Part shown: piece after piece, positions 35,936 to 45,309 of the stretch
Layout: each line of letters begins with the position of its first letter
Position numbering within the stretch: the first letter of the stretch is position 1
Assembly: GCA_902617045.1 (NCBI GenBank)
Contig: CACMVA010000001.1
Span: forward strand, 123,519-187,518
DNA length: 64,000 nt
DNA from: an uncultured SAR86 cluster bacterium
Lineage (GTDB): Bacteria; Pseudomonadota; Gammaproteobacteria; Magnimaribacterales; D2472
Direction of reading: 5' to 3'
Made by a program: the position numbers and the translations under genes
The notes under the pieces: generated by a model
What the model was told of the DNA's origin: nothing
What the model saw: the letters and a program-made list of their open reading frames with translations, nothing else
Database searches by the model: none

Positions 35936-36696
35936 TGAGATCAAGAGATATTAGAAGAAAATATGGTCAAAACTATCTAACAGATAAATCAGTATTGTTT
36001 AAAATGGCTGATGCTATATCACCAACATCTTCAGATAATTTCTTGGAAATTGGTCCTGGTCTTGGGGCCTTAACTGAACAAATTAATAAAGATGATATAA
36101 ACATTATTGCGATCGATATAGATTCAGAAAATACAGAGATATTAAAAAAGAAGTTCACCGGTCCTGCAAACTTTCAATTCCTAACTGATGATATTTTAAA
36201 ATATAAGATTGATAATGATGGGCAAAGAATAGTTGGAAACCTTCCCTATAATATTTCTACTCAAATAATTCTAAAGCTCATAGATAGCTGTGAGAAGATA
36301 CTTGATATGCATTTTTTAGTACAAAAAGAAGTAGCTGAAAAGATTGCAGGGAAAGTTGGTACTAAAAGTTGGGGCAAGTTAGCTATTAAAATTGCTGCTT
36401 TTTTTGATAGCGAAATTTTGTTTGATGTTCCCCCTGAGGCATTTGATATAAAACCAAAGGTAAATTCAAGCTTCATAAGGCTCATGCCAAATAAGAATCT
36501 TAAAGAAAATATAAATCAAAAAGATTATTTTTTTAAGTTGATTGACTTAGCTTTTTCATCAAGAAGAAAAAATATCAAGAACAACTTAAAAAGCTTAAGT
36601 ATTAATTGGAATGAAGTTGATATTGATCCAACTAAAAGACCTGAAGAAATATCTCTTGATGATTATCTTCTCCTCTCAAAGGTTTTAGTGCTCTGA
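35935..36696 (+). CDS. rsmA: 16S rRNA dimethyladenosine transferase RsmA (KsgA)
   Basis: Methylates A1518 and A1519 of 16S rRNA. The 253 residues begin with RRKYGQNYLTD, followed by the SAM site FLEIGPGLGALTEQ, the catalytic NLPYNIS and FLVQKEVAEKI. The C-terminal domain ends with the FSSRRKNIKNNLK segment typical of KsgA. It overlaps pdxA and apaH by one base each. apaG, normally next in this cluster, is absent. Confidence 0.97.
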   Translation: MRSRDIRRKYGQNYLTDKSVLFKMADAISPTSSDNFLEIGPGLGALTEQINKDDINIIAIDIDSENTEILKKKFTGPANFQFLTDDILKYKIDNDGQRIVGNLPYNISTQIILKLIDSCEKILDMHFLVQKEVAEKIAGKVGTKSWGKLAIKIAAFFDSEILFDVPPEAFDIKPKVNSSFIRLMPNKNLKENINQKDYFFKLIDLAFSSRRKNIKNNLKSLSINWNEVDIDPTKRPEEISLDDYLLLSKVLVL

Positions 36697-37496
36697 TGTC
36701 TCACTATGTGATTGGAGATGTACAGGGTTGTTATGATGAACTTATTAATTTATGTTCAAAAATAAAATTTAATCCAAAAAAAGATACATTAATCTTTGCA
36801 GGAGATCTTGTAAATAGAGGTCCTAAGTCGCTTGAAGTCTTGAATTTCTGTCTTGAAAATAGAAAATCTATTAAGGCTGTTCTTGGTAACCATGATTTTT
36901 ATCTCTTATATCTCATAGAACACAAAAAGAATAATAGATCATTAAAAACAATTCTAAACGCTGACAATATTTCTAAAATTCACAAATGGCTAAAAAAACT
37001 ACCACTATTACTAAAAGTTAAAATTAATGGTCATAATTTTTGGATTTCTCATGCTGGAATACCACATATGTGGAATCTTAAAACAGCTAAAAAACTATCA
37101 AAAGAAGTACAGGTTGCTCTTAAAGAAGATTCCTATAATTTACTTAAAAATATGTGGGGCGATACTCCAAGCAAATGGAACAGTAAACTAGTTAAATACA
37201 AGCGTTATAGGGTAATAATCAATTACTTTACTAGAATGAGATTTTTAGATAATAAAGGTGCTCTAAAGTTAAAGAAAAAAAATCTAAAATCAGAAAAAAA
37301 TCATATTCCTTGGTTTAAGCAAACCACTCATAACTTAAAAAAAGATGAGTCTATTATATTTGGGCATTGGGCAGCACTTGAAGGAAAAACAAATTTAGAT
37401 AATATAATCGGCTTAGATACTGGCTGTGTTTGGGGTAATAAACTAACAGCAATAAGATTAGAAGATAAAAAACTATATCAAGTAAGAAGAAAATGA
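36696..37496 (+). CDS. apaH: diadenosine tetraphosphatase ApaH
   Basis: Metallophosphatase that splits Ap4A symmetrically to ADP. The 266 residues show the calcineurin-like motifs VIGDVQGCYDEL, FAGDLVNRGPKS, VLGNHDFYLL, WISHAGIPHMW and FGHWAALEG, then LDTGCVWGNKLTAIRL. The C-terminus is slightly shorter than in E. coli (280). It overlaps cca by 4 bases. Confidence 0.96.
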   Translation: MSHYVIGDVQGCYDELINLCSKIKFNPKKDTLIFAGDLVNRGPKSLEVLNFCLENRKSIKAVLGNHDFYLLYLIEHKKNNRSLKTILNADNISKIHKWLKKLPLLLKVKINGHNFWISHAGIPHMWNLKTAKKLSKEVQVALKEDSYNLLKNMWGDTPSKWNSKLVKYKRYRVIINYFTRMRFLDNKGALKLKKKNLKSEKNHIPWFKQTTHNLKKDESIIFGHWAALEGKTNLDNIIGLDTGCVWGNKLTAIRLEDKKLYQVRRK

Positions 37497-38506
37497 AAAT
37501 TTACAAAGTTGGTGGTGCTGTAAGAGATTCGCTTATGGGCGTTAAATCTTCCGATAAGGATTGGGTCGTTGTGGGCTCATCTCCTGAAGAAATGGTATCA
37601 AATGGTTTTAAACCAATAGGTAAGGACTTTCCAGTATTTTTACACCCAGAAACAAATGAAGAGTATGCCTTAGCAAGAACAGAGAAAAAAACAGGAACTG
37701 GTTATAGTGGGTTTACGTTTTATTACGGGAAAGAAGTTACTTTAGAAGAAGACCTATCAAGAAGAGACTTTACTATAAATGCTATTGCTCAAGATGATGC
37801 TGGTGTCATTATTGATCCTTTTAATGGTCAAGATGATATAAAAAATAAACTTTTCAGGCACGTTTCTGACGCTTTTTTTGAAGATCCTTTAAGAGCAATT
37901 AGATTAGCAAGATTTTTTTCTTATGATCATCTTAAAGATTTCGATATAGATGCATCTACTATTGAATGCATTAAAAAAATTGTTTCATCGAGAGAAATAG
38001 CGGACATTTCATCAGAAAGAATTTGGTCTGAAACTGAGAGAGCTTTATCTAATTCAAATCCAAGTAAGTACTTTGAAAAAATAATATCTTTAAACTTATT
38101 AGACCCTTATTTTAGTAAGCTAACAAAATCTTCTTGTGACAGCCACAACAATAAGACATTGAGGTGGGCTGAACTTCAAATAAATAATGATTTTGAATTA
38201 GGAAGCGAGCTTCCCCTCCCTAATGATTTCAAAAACATTGTTGAGGTATGTAAAATTGCATTGGAATTAAATAAAGATACCGATCTAGACGACTTAATTT
38301 TATTCATTGATAAAATTAATTTTGTTAGAAATTTTGAATTAATTAATCAGTTAATTTCGCTACCTCATTTTAGTGATAACAAAGATTTTATTTCCCAGCT
38401 CGCAAAAAAAATTAAAACAACTGATTTCTCATATTTATCAAATGTATCAAAGGAGAATATTGAGGAAGAAAAGATTAAAATATATAAAGAAATTATTAAC
38501 AGCTAA
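37493..38506 (+). CDS. cca: CCA-adding tRNA nucleotidyltransferase (short, no HD domain)
   Basis: Adds or repairs the 3' CCA of tRNA. The 337 residues start with IYKVGGAVRDSLMGVKSSDKDWVVVG, which has the catalytic DxD, followed by the EDLSRRDFTINAIAQD motif and DPLRAIRLARFF. E. coli Cca is 412 residues with a C-terminal HD phosphohydrolase domain; that domain is missing here. It overlaps apaH by 4 bases and is 2 bases before the SDR gene. Confidence 0.95.
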   Translation: MKIYKVGGAVRDSLMGVKSSDKDWVVVGSSPEEMVSNGFKPIGKDFPVFLHPETNEEYALARTEKKTGTGYSGFTFYYGKEVTLEEDLSRRDFTINAIAQDDAGVIIDPFNGQDDIKNKLFRHVSDAFFEDPLRAIRLARFFSYDHLKDFDIDASTIECIKKIVSSREIADISSERIWSETERALSNSNPSKYFEKIISLNLLDPYFSKLTKSSCDSHNNKTLRWAELQINNDFELGSELPLPNDFKNIVEVCKIALELNKDTDLDDLILFIDKINFVRNFELINQLISLPHFSDNKDFISQLAKKIKTTDFSYLSNVSKENIEEEKIKIYKEIINS

Positions 38507-38508
38507 AA

Positions 38509-39234
38509 ATGAATAAAACAATTTTTATAACTGGGGCGGCTAAAAGAATTGGTAAAGAGATAGCTCTTACCTTTAAAGAATTAGGTTGGAATATTATTAT
38601 TCATTACAATTCATCAAAAGAAGCAGCTGATGATCTTGCCGCTGAAATAAATAATTCAAATGCTAACTCTGCGGTTACTGTTCAAGGAAATCTAGATATG
38701 AAAGAAGATGTTGAAAAAATTATCAGTGAGGTTCTTGATGCATTCCCAAGTATAGATCTATTAATAAATAATGCGTCCACTTTTTACCCTACTCCAATTG
38801 ATGATATTTCAGAAGATCATTGGGAGAAATTAATTGGAAGTAATTTAAAAGGACCAATGTTTTTAATTAAAGGGCTCAAACAAAAACTTAAAGAATCAAA
38901 TGGATCAATTATTAATATAACTGATACCAATTTATCAAAAGGGGTTGCTAATTACTCCATTTATTCTGCTGCAAAGGCTGGATTAGAGGCAATTACAAAA
39001 GGGTTGGCAAGAGAGCTAGCGCCTGAAATTAAGGTAAATGCAATTGCTCCAGGTGCAATGCTTGAACCACCAGATGTTACTTGGACTGAGGAACAAAAAA
39101 ATAAAGTTATTGATACTATTCCTCTTAAAAGAATGGGTTCAGAAAAAGATATAGCTGAAACAGTAAAGTTTCTAGCTGATTCTGAATATATTACCGGGCA
39201 AATTATAAAAGTTGATGGAGGTAGGTCACTCTAA
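38509..39234 (+). CDS. pteridine-reductase-like SDR (FolM type)
   Basis: Short-chain dehydrogenase of 241 residues. The cofactor motif is TGAAKRIGKEIA; an Arg in the TGxxxRxG position is the mark of pteridine reductases (PTR1/FolM), which reduce dihydromonapterin or dihydrofolate. NNASTF and YSIYSAAKAGLEA (YxxxK) are intact. folB and folK lie 2-3 kb away on the other strand, which fits a pterin or folate role. A generic SDR is the alternative. Confidence 0.85.
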   Translation: MNKTIFITGAAKRIGKEIALTFKELGWNIIIHYNSSKEAADDLAAEINNSNANSAVTVQGNLDMKEDVEKIISEVLDAFPSIDLLINNASTFYPTPIDDISEDHWEKLIGSNLKGPMFLIKGLKQKLKESNGSIINITDTNLSKGVANYSIYSAAKAGLEAITKGLARELAPEIKVNAIAPGAMLEPPDVTWTEEQKNKVIDTIPLKRMGSEKDIAETVKFLADSEYITGQIIKVDGGRSL

Positions 39235-40289
39235 TGAAGCCTCTAGATGACGCAAAATTCTCTGGTACTAAAGAGGTTGATGAAAGATTAAAAATTGACT
39301 CTGCAAATTTACAGCCCTGGATTGATGAGTATGTTCCTAATGCAGGAAAGATAAAAGCAATAGAACAATTCAAGGGAGGGCAATCAAATCCTACATATAA
39401 AATAATTACCGAATCAAAAAATCTTGTTCTTCGAAGGAAACCACCAGGAAAACTTCTGCCGTCCGCGCATGCTGTAGATAGAGAATATAAAGTTATTACT
39501 GCTTTATATGAGACTGACGTACCAGTTCCAAAAACTTATGGGCTTTGTGAAGATGATGATGTTGCTGGTACTGCTTTCTTTGTAATGGATTTTCTAGATG
39601 GTGAACTTTTTTGGGATCCAATGATTCCCTCAATGACAAATAGAGATAGAACAGAAATATATAAGAATAAAAATAAAACTTTAGCAAAACTTCATAGTGT
39701 TGATTATAAAAAAATTGGTCTTGAAGATTATGGTAAACCTGGCAACTATGTAGCCAGACAAGTATCAAGATGGTCTAAGCAATATAGGGCGTCAGAAACA
39801 GACAATATTGAAGCTATGAATAATCTTATTGATTGGTTACCAAAAAATATACCTGATGATGATGAGACAACTATCGTTCATGGCGATTACAGATTAGATA
39901 ATATGATATTAAAAAATAATGAAGTAGTTGGTATTCTAGATTGGGAACTATCAACTCTAGGTCATCCAATCGCAGACTTTAGTTATCACTGTTTATCATG
40001 GAGAACTCAAGAAGCCTTTTGGGACGAAGCTAAGCTCAAAGAACTTGGTGTACCCTCTGAGAGGGAATATATGGAAATGTATTGTGAGAATTCTGGTAAA
40101 GATTTGTCTAAAAATTGGGAGTTTTATATGGCTTTTAATATGTTTAAGATTGCTGGAATTTTACAGGGCATACTAGGAAGAGTAAGAGATGGAACAGCTG
40201 CATCAAAACATGCTGAAGAAAGAGGCAATATGGTCTTTCCTCTTTCTGAAGCAGCGTGGTCAACAATTGAAGAAAATTTTCTTAAATAA
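39234..40289 (+). CDS. aminoglycoside-phosphotransferase-fold kinase (ACAD10-like)
   Basis: Cytoplasmic phosphotransferase of 351 residues. Motifs are GGQSNPTYKI, LRRKPPGKLLPSAHAVDREY (nucleotide lobe), the catalytic loop VHGDYRLDNMIL and the metal-binding GILDWELSTLGHPIADFSYH. This matches the family related to the kinase domain of ACAD10/11, in which hydroxyacyl-CoA phosphorylation has been proposed. The substrate is not known here. It overlaps the SDR gene by one base and ends 5 bases before the convergent PepSY gene. Confidence 0.85.
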   Translation: MKPLDDAKFSGTKEVDERLKIDSANLQPWIDEYVPNAGKIKAIEQFKGGQSNPTYKIITESKNLVLRRKPPGKLLPSAHAVDREYKVITALYETDVPVPKTYGLCEDDDVAGTAFFVMDFLDGELFWDPMIPSMTNRDRTEIYKNKNKTLAKLHSVDYKKIGLEDYGKPGNYVARQVSRWSKQYRASETDNIEAMNNLIDWLPKNIPDDDETTIVHGDYRLDNMILKNNEVVGILDWELSTLGHPIADFSYHCLSWRTQEAFWDEAKLKELGVPSEREYMEMYCENSGKDLSKNWEFYMAFNMFKIAGILQGILGRVRDGTAASKHAEERGNMVFPLSEAAWSTIEENFLK

Positions 40290-40294
40290 TTTCT

Positions 40295-40900
40295 TTATCT
40301 TTTAACAAAGAAAAGTGTAATACCTGAAACTGAAGTCACTAGAGCAAGAACTGATAAAATTTGTAACAAGATATTATTTATATTATCTCGTTCACGATAA
40401 TCCATGATATGTAGTGACCACAAAAAATCCCAAATTCTCCACGAGTCTGATCTTATTGATCCTATATCGCCCGTCATATACCCAACATAGACATTAATGC
40501 TGTCTTTGGTATCTGTAGTAACTTTGTATACTGGTAAATCTCCTCTGTATTCTGCGCCTGGATATAGTTCTGTTACTAAACTTACCTCTATTGGATTTAA
40601 AGTAGTTTTTTGAGCAGTTATTTTTATGGCCTCTTCCTTTGTAAGAGGTTCTACAAGATTTCCTTCTGGATAACTTTGATAAGTCTTTTTACCCTCCTCG
40701 ATAGTTTCGATTACAGAAGTGCCAAGCCTATCGAATATTCGATACTCTATATCTTTGGGAAGACGATACTGCTCTCCCCTTACCAATTCAATTTTATTGT
40801 AAGCAAAATAAATTCCAGATACTGTCCACAGCAATAACTGTATTGAAACAAATATACTTAAATACCTATGAAAATTTCTTACAAATCTTTTTGTTTTCAT
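40295..40900 (-). CDS. PepSY domain membrane protein
   Basis: Membrane protein of 201 residues with an N-terminal helix (RYLSIFVSIQLLLWTVSGIYFA), a periplasmic PepSY-like region (LTKEEAIKITAQKTTLNPIEVSLV and VYKVTTDTKDSINVYVGYMTGDIG) and a C-terminal helix. Proteins of this type are often found with iron-uptake or respiratory genes, and their function is unclear. Its ATG is one base before the folK stop region, so it is probably the last gene of the tsaD-folB-folK transcript. Confidence 0.8.
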   Translation of the reverse strand: MKTKRFVRNFHRYLSIFVSIQLLLWTVSGIYFAYNKIELVRGEQYRLPKDIEYRIFDRLGTSVIETIEEGKKTYQSYPEGNLVEPLTKEEAIKITAQKTTLNPIEVSLVTELYPGAEYRGDLPVYKVTTDTKDSINVYVGYMTGDIGSIRSDSWRIWDFLWSLHIMDYRERDNINNILLQILSVLALVTSVSGITLFFVKR

Positions 40901-41277
40901 TAAATTAGTTCTTTTAAAGGTGCAGATACGAACTCATATTTCTGAATTTCGTCACTCTCAAATAATATATCATCATTTTCATTTATTTGAAGAACTATGT
41001 CTATATCAAGAGTTCTGGGACTAAATTTTGGAGCATTTCTGTTTCTTCCGGCATTGTCTTCAATTAACTTTAACTTTTTATTAAGATCCTCAAAATCTAG
41101 TTCAGAATTTCCACAAACTACTGAGTTTAGAAAATCATCACCTTCAAAGCCTTCAGCTTTTGTTTGATGAATTGTTGATGATTGAATATTTGAAAGTATT
41201 TTTTTTAGTTCTTCTAGAGCAAATTCTAAATTTTTCTCGGCATTAATATTACTGCCTAAGGATAAGAAATATTTCAT
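40900..41277 (-). CDS. folK: HPPK, 6-hydroxymethyl-dihydropterin pyrophosphokinase (short)
   Basis: Transfers pyrophosphate to hydroxymethyl-dihydropterin in folate synthesis. The 125 residues hold YFLSLGSNINAEKNL, FLNSVV, KLIEDNAGRNRN and the catalytic SPRTLDIDIVL. E. coli FolK is 158 residues; the C-terminal lobe is reduced and ends at FVSAPLKELI. It overlaps folB by one base. Confidence 0.92.
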   Translation of the reverse strand: MKYFLSLGSNINAEKNLEFALEELKKILSNIQSSTIHQTKAEGFEGDDFLNSVVCGNSELDFEDLNKKLKLIEDNAGRNRNAPKFSPRTLDIDIVLQINENDDILFESDEIQKYEFVSAPLKELI

Positions 41278-41624
41278 TATCTATGAATTATGAGTCCGAC
41301 ATCTTTAGCACCTCGAAGTGCTCCAGGCTTAGATACACGTAATTTGATCGATTCAACTCCGTAAGTATCTTTTACGAGTGATGCGATTCCTTCTGCAAGT
41401 GATTCTTGTAATTGAAAGGACGATTCCTCAACAAACTTTATTACTCCTTTGCAAATGGTTTTGTAATCAACAGTATCCTCAATTGAATCAGTCTTTGCAG
41501 CTCTTTTACAATCAAAAGGAAATTCCATATCAATGCTGACTTCTTGTTTAACTTTTCTTTCCCAGTCAAAGATACCAATGATTGTTTTTACTCTTAAATC
41601 TTTTATGTAAATTATATCTTTCAT
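41277..41624 (-). CDS. folB: dihydroneopterin aldolase
   Basis: Folate synthesis enzyme of 115 residues. Motifs are IYIKDLRVKTIIGIFDWERK at the N-terminus, DTVDYKTICKGV and the C-terminal VSKPGALRGAKDVGLIIHR. It overlaps tsaD by 4 bases upstream and folK by one downstream. The tsaD-folB-folK order is the Pseudomonas one. Confidence 0.95.
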   Translation of the reverse strand: MKDIIYIKDLRVKTIIGIFDWERKVKQEVSIDMEFPFDCKRAAKTDSIEDTVDYKTICKGVIKFVEESSFQLQESLAEGIASLVKDTYGVESIKLRVSKPGALRGAKDVGLIIHR

Positions 41625-42625
41625 CCTTTCAACTCATCTAACGGCCACCGAGCTCTAGCACTTGAAGATCTGTCATTTTCAATTGATGGCTTCATCATAG
41701 ATCCTACAAATGCAATCATTGCAGCATTATCGCCACAATATTTCAAATCGGGATAATACACTTTTATGTTATGTGATTCTTCAAGCTTTTTAAACTCACT
41801 TCTCAAAAACTTATTTGCAGCAACACCTCCAGCTATAATAACTTCCTTTCTTCCAGTCGTCTCAATAGATTTCTTAATCTTTGCGACCAAAACATCTGAA
41901 ATTGCTTGTTGAAATGATGCAGCAATGTCTGATTTTATCTCTTGAGTCATATTAGATATTTTTTGGACAGTATATAAAACTGACGTTTTTAGTCCGCTCA
42001 GGCTCATATTTAAATCATCACTATTAATCATAGGTCTTGGGAAATCAAATGCATCCGATCTTCCTTCAAGTGCCAGTCTCTCAATATAGGGACCGCCTGG
42101 ATAAGGTAAATCTAGCAACTTAGCTACTTTATCAAAAGCTTCTCCTACTGCATCGTCTTGAGATTGGCCAATAATTTCATATTGTCCTTTATCCTTAACA
42201 TCAACGATCATGCTGTGGCCACCAGAGACAAGCAAACATATAAAAGGCATTTTTATCTCAGGGAATTCCATCATTGGTGACATCAAATGTCCCTCTAAAT
42301 GGTTTATTGGTATCAAGGGAATATTGAGAGCTGTTGAAAGTCCTTGAGCAAAACTTTCTCCAATTAAGAGAGCTCCCAGCAAACCTGGCCCAGACGTGTA
42401 AGCAATCTGATCAATACTATCAAGAGAAAGGTTTCCTAAAGCGTCTTCAAACACATCCACAATTTTTAAACAGTGGTCTCTTGAGGCTAATTCAGGAACC
42501 ACTCCCCCATATTCGGCATGCATGTCCATCTGACTATGAACAGACTCTCCAATAATTCCGTCTTTAGAATCATAAATAGCTATTGCCGTTTCATCACAGG
42601 ATGTTTCTATTCCTAAAGTTTTCAT
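41621..42625 (-). CDS. tsaD: tRNA N6-threonylcarbamoyladenosine transferase TsaD
   Basis: Transfers threonylcarbamoyl to A37 of tRNAs that read ANN codons. The 334 residues start TLGIETSCDETAIAIYD. The iron-binding HLEGHLMSP, the VSGGHSMIVDV region, YPGGPYIERLA, the FPRPM segment and GGVAANKFLR are intact. It is divergent from rpsU, as is usual. Confidence 0.98.
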   Translation of the reverse strand: MKTLGIETSCDETAIAIYDSKDGIIGESVHSQMDMHAEYGGVVPELASRDHCLKIVDVFEDALGNLSLDSIDQIAYTSGPGLLGALLIGESFAQGLSTALNIPLIPINHLEGHLMSPMMEFPEIKMPFICLLVSGGHSMIVDVKDKGQYEIIGQSQDDAVGEAFDKVAKLLDLPYPGGPYIERLALEGRSDAFDFPRPMINSDDLNMSLSGLKTSVLYTVQKISNMTQEIKSDIAASFQQAISDVLVAKIKKSIETTGRKEVIIAGGVAANKFLRSEFKKLEESHNIKVYYPDLKYCGDNAAMIAFVGSMMKPSIENDRSSSARARWPLDELKG

Positions 42626-42633
42626 AAAAAGTT

Positions 42634-42662
42634 TTGCAAAATTGTTAATAAAAGCCTAAACT
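42634..42662 (+). promoter_or_regulatory. candidate rpsU promoter
   Basis: TTGCAA (42634-42639) and TAAACT (42657-42662) are separated by 17 bp. The predicted start point would be about 6 bases before the rpsU ATG at 42675, implying a very short leader. No Shine-Dalgarno is visible before that ATG. The -10 matches the consensus only in part. Confidence 0.4.
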
Positions 42663-42674
42663 ACGCGTCACATT

Positions 42675-42890
42675 ATGCCTTCAATTATTATAAAAGATAC
42701 AGAACATTTTGATATTGGTTTGAGGAAATTCAAGCGTGCATGTGAAAAAGCAGCAATTGTTCCTGAAATAAGAGCAAGAGAATTTTACGAAAAGCCAACT
42801 GAGAAAAGAAAACGTCTAATGGCAGCAGCTGTCAAAAGAGCAAAAAAATCTAATAGAAAGTTTTCATTCCCAAGACAAAGATCTAGATAG
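42675..42890 (+). CDS. rpsU: 30S ribosomal protein S21
   Basis: Ribosomal protein of 71 residues, basic, with the S21 pattern [29 protein letters not shown] and the basic C-terminus. S21 helps 30S subunits engage Shine-Dalgarno sequences, of interest because few strong ones are visible here. It is followed by yqeY with a 2-base gap and is separated from dnaG-rpoD by 33 kb. Confidence 0.97.
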   Translation: MPSIIIKDTEHFDIGLRKFKRACEKAAIVPEIRAREFYEKPTEKRKRLMAAAVKRAKKSNRKFSFPRQRSR

Positions 42891-42892
42891 TT

Positions 42893-43336
42893 TTGGCGCT
42901 TTTATCAGATATTAAAAACGACCTAAAACAAGCTATGCTTGATAAAAATGATTTGGTTAGAGACACCATCAGAATGTTTTTATCAGAAGTCCAAAGATTC
43001 GAAATAGATAACAAAGAAGAAGTTGATGACGCTAAGGCATTACAGATCATCAATAAAATGATTAAACAAAGAAATGACTCCATTTCTCAATTTAAAGAAG
43101 GTGGCAGAGAGGATTTAGCTGATAAAGAACAACAAGAAGTTGAAATTCTTTCAAAATATAAACCAGAGCAGTTAAGTGAAGAAGATATTACTGAAAAAGT
43201 AAAAAGTGCCATTGAAGAAACCGGTGCCGAGTCTTTGCAGGATATTGGTAAAGTAATGGGAGTTTTAAAATCAGCTTTAGCTGGCTCAGCAGATATGGGG
43301 CTTGTTAGCAAAATAGTAAAAGATCAGCTTGCTTAG
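42893..43336 (+). CDS. yqeY: GatB/YqeY domain protein
   Basis: Cytoplasmic protein of 147 residues with the YqeY fold related to the tRNA-binding tail of GatB. Motifs are [34 protein letters not shown] and [11 protein letters not shown]. The start is TTG. It may bind tRNA; the role is not settled. rpsU-yqeY is a conserved pair. Confidence 0.92.
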   Translation: MALLSDIKNDLKQAMLDKNDLVRDTIRMFLSEVQRFEIDNKEEVDDAKALQIINKMIKQRNDSISQFKEGGREDLADKEQQEVEILSKYKPEQLSEEDITEKVKSAIEETGAESLQDIGKVMGVLKSALAGSADMGLVSKIVKDQLA

Positions 43337-43353
43337 TAATATTTTTCAAAAAC

Positions 43354-44058
43354 ATGAAAAGAAATCAAGATCGAAGTAATAATCAACTAAGAGATATTAC
43401 TATTGAACCAAATATAAATATTCATGCAGAAGGTTCTGTATTAATTTCATTTGGTAATACAAAAGTCATTTGTAATGCATCAATAGAAAATAATGTTCCT
43501 AGATGGATGAAAAATTCTGATGAAGGTTGGGTGACTGGTGAGTATGGAATGCTTCCAAGGTCTACTAATGAAAGAATGAGCAGAGAGGCTGCAAGAGGCA
43601 AACAAAGTGGCAGAACACAAGAAATTCAGAGACTCATTGGAAGATCATTAAGGCAGGCAGTTAATCTTAAATATCTTAAAGGAAAAACTATAAATGTTGA
43701 TTGTGATGTTATACAAGCTGATGGTGGAACAAGAACAGCATCAATTACAGGTGGTTGCGTAGCACTTTTTTTAGCTATTAAAAATCATCATGATGATCAA
43801 CGTGCAATTAAATCTTTTGTTGCAGCAGTATCAATGGGTATTAAAGAAAATCAAGTTCTACTTGATCTTGACTATGATGAAGATAGCACTGCAGATACTG
43901 ATTTAAATATTGTTATGAACGATAAAGACGAATTAATTGAAATTCAAGGTACCGCAGAAGATGCTCCTTTTTCAAAAAAGGAACTTGATGATATGCTTGT
44001 GATGGGCAGCCAAGCAATAGCTGATATTATTAAAAAACAAAAAGCTTGTATTGAATAA
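43354..44058 (+). CDS. rph: ribonuclease PH
   Basis: Phosphorolytic exonuclease that trims tRNA 3' ends. The 234 residues carry the RNase PH core [62 protein letters not shown]-like [20 protein letters not shown] and [19 protein letters not shown]. rph-pyrE is the standard pairing; pyrE begins at the next base. Confidence 0.97.
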   Translation: MKRNQDRSNNQLRDITIEPNINIHAEGSVLISFGNTKVICNASIENNVPRWMKNSDEGWVTGEYGMLPRSTNERMSREAARGKQSGRTQEIQRLIGRSLRQAVNLKYLKGKTINVDCDVIQADGGTRTASITGGCVALFLAIKNHHDDQRAIKSFVAAVSMGIKENQVLLDLDYDEDSTADTDLNIVMNDKDELIEIQGTAEDAPFSKKELDDMLVMGSQAIADIIKKQKACIE

Positions 44059-44697
44059 GTGAAAGATTATCAAAAGTCATTTTTAAATTTAGCAATAGAA
44101 TCTCAAGCACTACAATTTGGAGAATTTACACTTAAATCAGGTCGACAAAGCCCATATTTTTTTAATGCTGCAAATATGCTTAAAGGCTCTAATTTATTCC
44201 AGTTAGCACAGTGTTATGTTGGTGCAATAATTGATAACAATATTGAGTTTGATTGCATATATGGTCCTGCCTATAAGGGTATTTTTCTTGGTTCTATTGT
44301 TGCTACAGTTTTCAGTGAACAAGGTAAAAATTATCCTGTTAGCTTCAATAGAAAAGAGGCAAAAGATCATGGAGAAGGTGGAAATATTATAGGTGCGAAT
44401 CCAAGTGGGAACGTGTTAATTATTGATGATGTTTTATCGGCTGGAACCGCTGTAAGAGAATCAATTAATTCAATAATTAATCATAATGCGACTCCTTCCA
44501 GTTTTGTTGTTGGTCTTGATAGACAGGAGAAAGGAGTTTCTGATGAATCAGCCAGTAAAGAATTAGAAAATGAATTCAATATGAATGTTACATCGATAGT
44601 AAATCTTGACTCTCTGATTGCATACGTCAGCAATGAATCTGAGCTTACAGAATATCTTGAAGGCCTAAATAACTATAGAGAGACCTGGGGCGCATAA
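44059..44697 (+). CDS. pyrE: orotate phosphoribosyltransferase
   Basis: Makes OMP from orotate and PRPP. The 212 residues start with GTG directly after the rph stop. Motifs are FGEFTLKSGRQSPYFFN, YGPAYKGI, FNRKEAKDHGEGG and the PRPP-binding VLIIDDVLSAGTAVRES. With pyrB (convergent, 45289-46194) it places two pyrimidine genes close together. Confidence 0.97.
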   Translation: MKDYQKSFLNLAIESQALQFGEFTLKSGRQSPYFFNAANMLKGSNLFQLAQCYVGAIIDNNIEFDCIYGPAYKGIFLGSIVATVFSEQGKNYPVSFNRKEAKDHGEGGNIIGANPSGNVLIIDDVLSAGTAVRESINSIINHNATPSSFVVGLDRQEKGVSDESASKELENEFNMNVTSIVNLDSLIAYVSNESELTEYLEGLNNYRETWGA

Positions 44698-45309
44698 ATG
44701 TTTTCAGGAATTGTTCAAGGTACAGGAAAAATATCCAAAATAATTTCAAAAAAGAATCATATTACTTTAGAAGTATCTGCTCCTAAAAATTTTAATAAAA
44801 ACTTAAAAAAAGGGGCTAGTGTCTCCGTAAATGGAATCTGCTTAACCTCTTTAGATAATGGTAAAAAAAACCTAAAGTTTGATGTTATCAATGAAACATT
44901 ATCAAAAACAAATATTGGTAAGGCTAGAAAAGGTTCTTCAGTAAATTTAGAAAGATCAATTACAGCATCAACAGAAATAGGCGGTCATCTAATGTCGGGG
45001 CATGTCCATTTTGCTGGAAAAATAGAAAAGATAATCACAAAAAACACAAATAAAGATATTCAAATTAAATTCCCAAAGAAATATAGGCAATATATTTTTG
45101 AAAAGGGCTATATAGGTGTAAATGGATGCAGCTTAACTCTTGGTAAAGTTAACAATGACTCTTTTTACGTGCATTTAATACCTGAGACTCTAAAAATTAC
45201 CAACCTTAGTGACTTAAAGAAAGGTTCTTTTGTAAATATTGAGATTGATCAAAATACGATTGCTATAGTTGAAACAGTAAAGAATTCTTTAGCTGCCCAA
45301 AAATCTTGA
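44698..45309 (+). CDS. ribE: riboflavin synthase subunit alpha
   Basis: Converts two lumazine molecules to riboflavin. It has 203 residues in two similar barrels, with MFSGIVQGTGKISKI, VSVNGICLT and LSKTNIGKARKGSSVNLERS, then the second-half GGHLMSGHVHF and VNGCSLTLGKVN. The 3' end overlaps the convergent pyrB gene by 21 bases, so neither gene can have a separate terminator there. Confidence 0.96.
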   Translation: MFSGIVQGTGKISKIISKKNHITLEVSAPKNFNKNLKKGASVSVNGICLTSLDNGKKNLKFDVINETLSKTNIGKARKGSSVNLERSITASTEIGGHLMSGHVHFAGKIEKIITKNTNKDIQIKFPKKYRQYIFEKGYIGVNGCSLTLGKVNNDSFYVHLIPETLKITNLSDLKKGSFVNIEIDQNTIAIVETVKNSLAAQKS

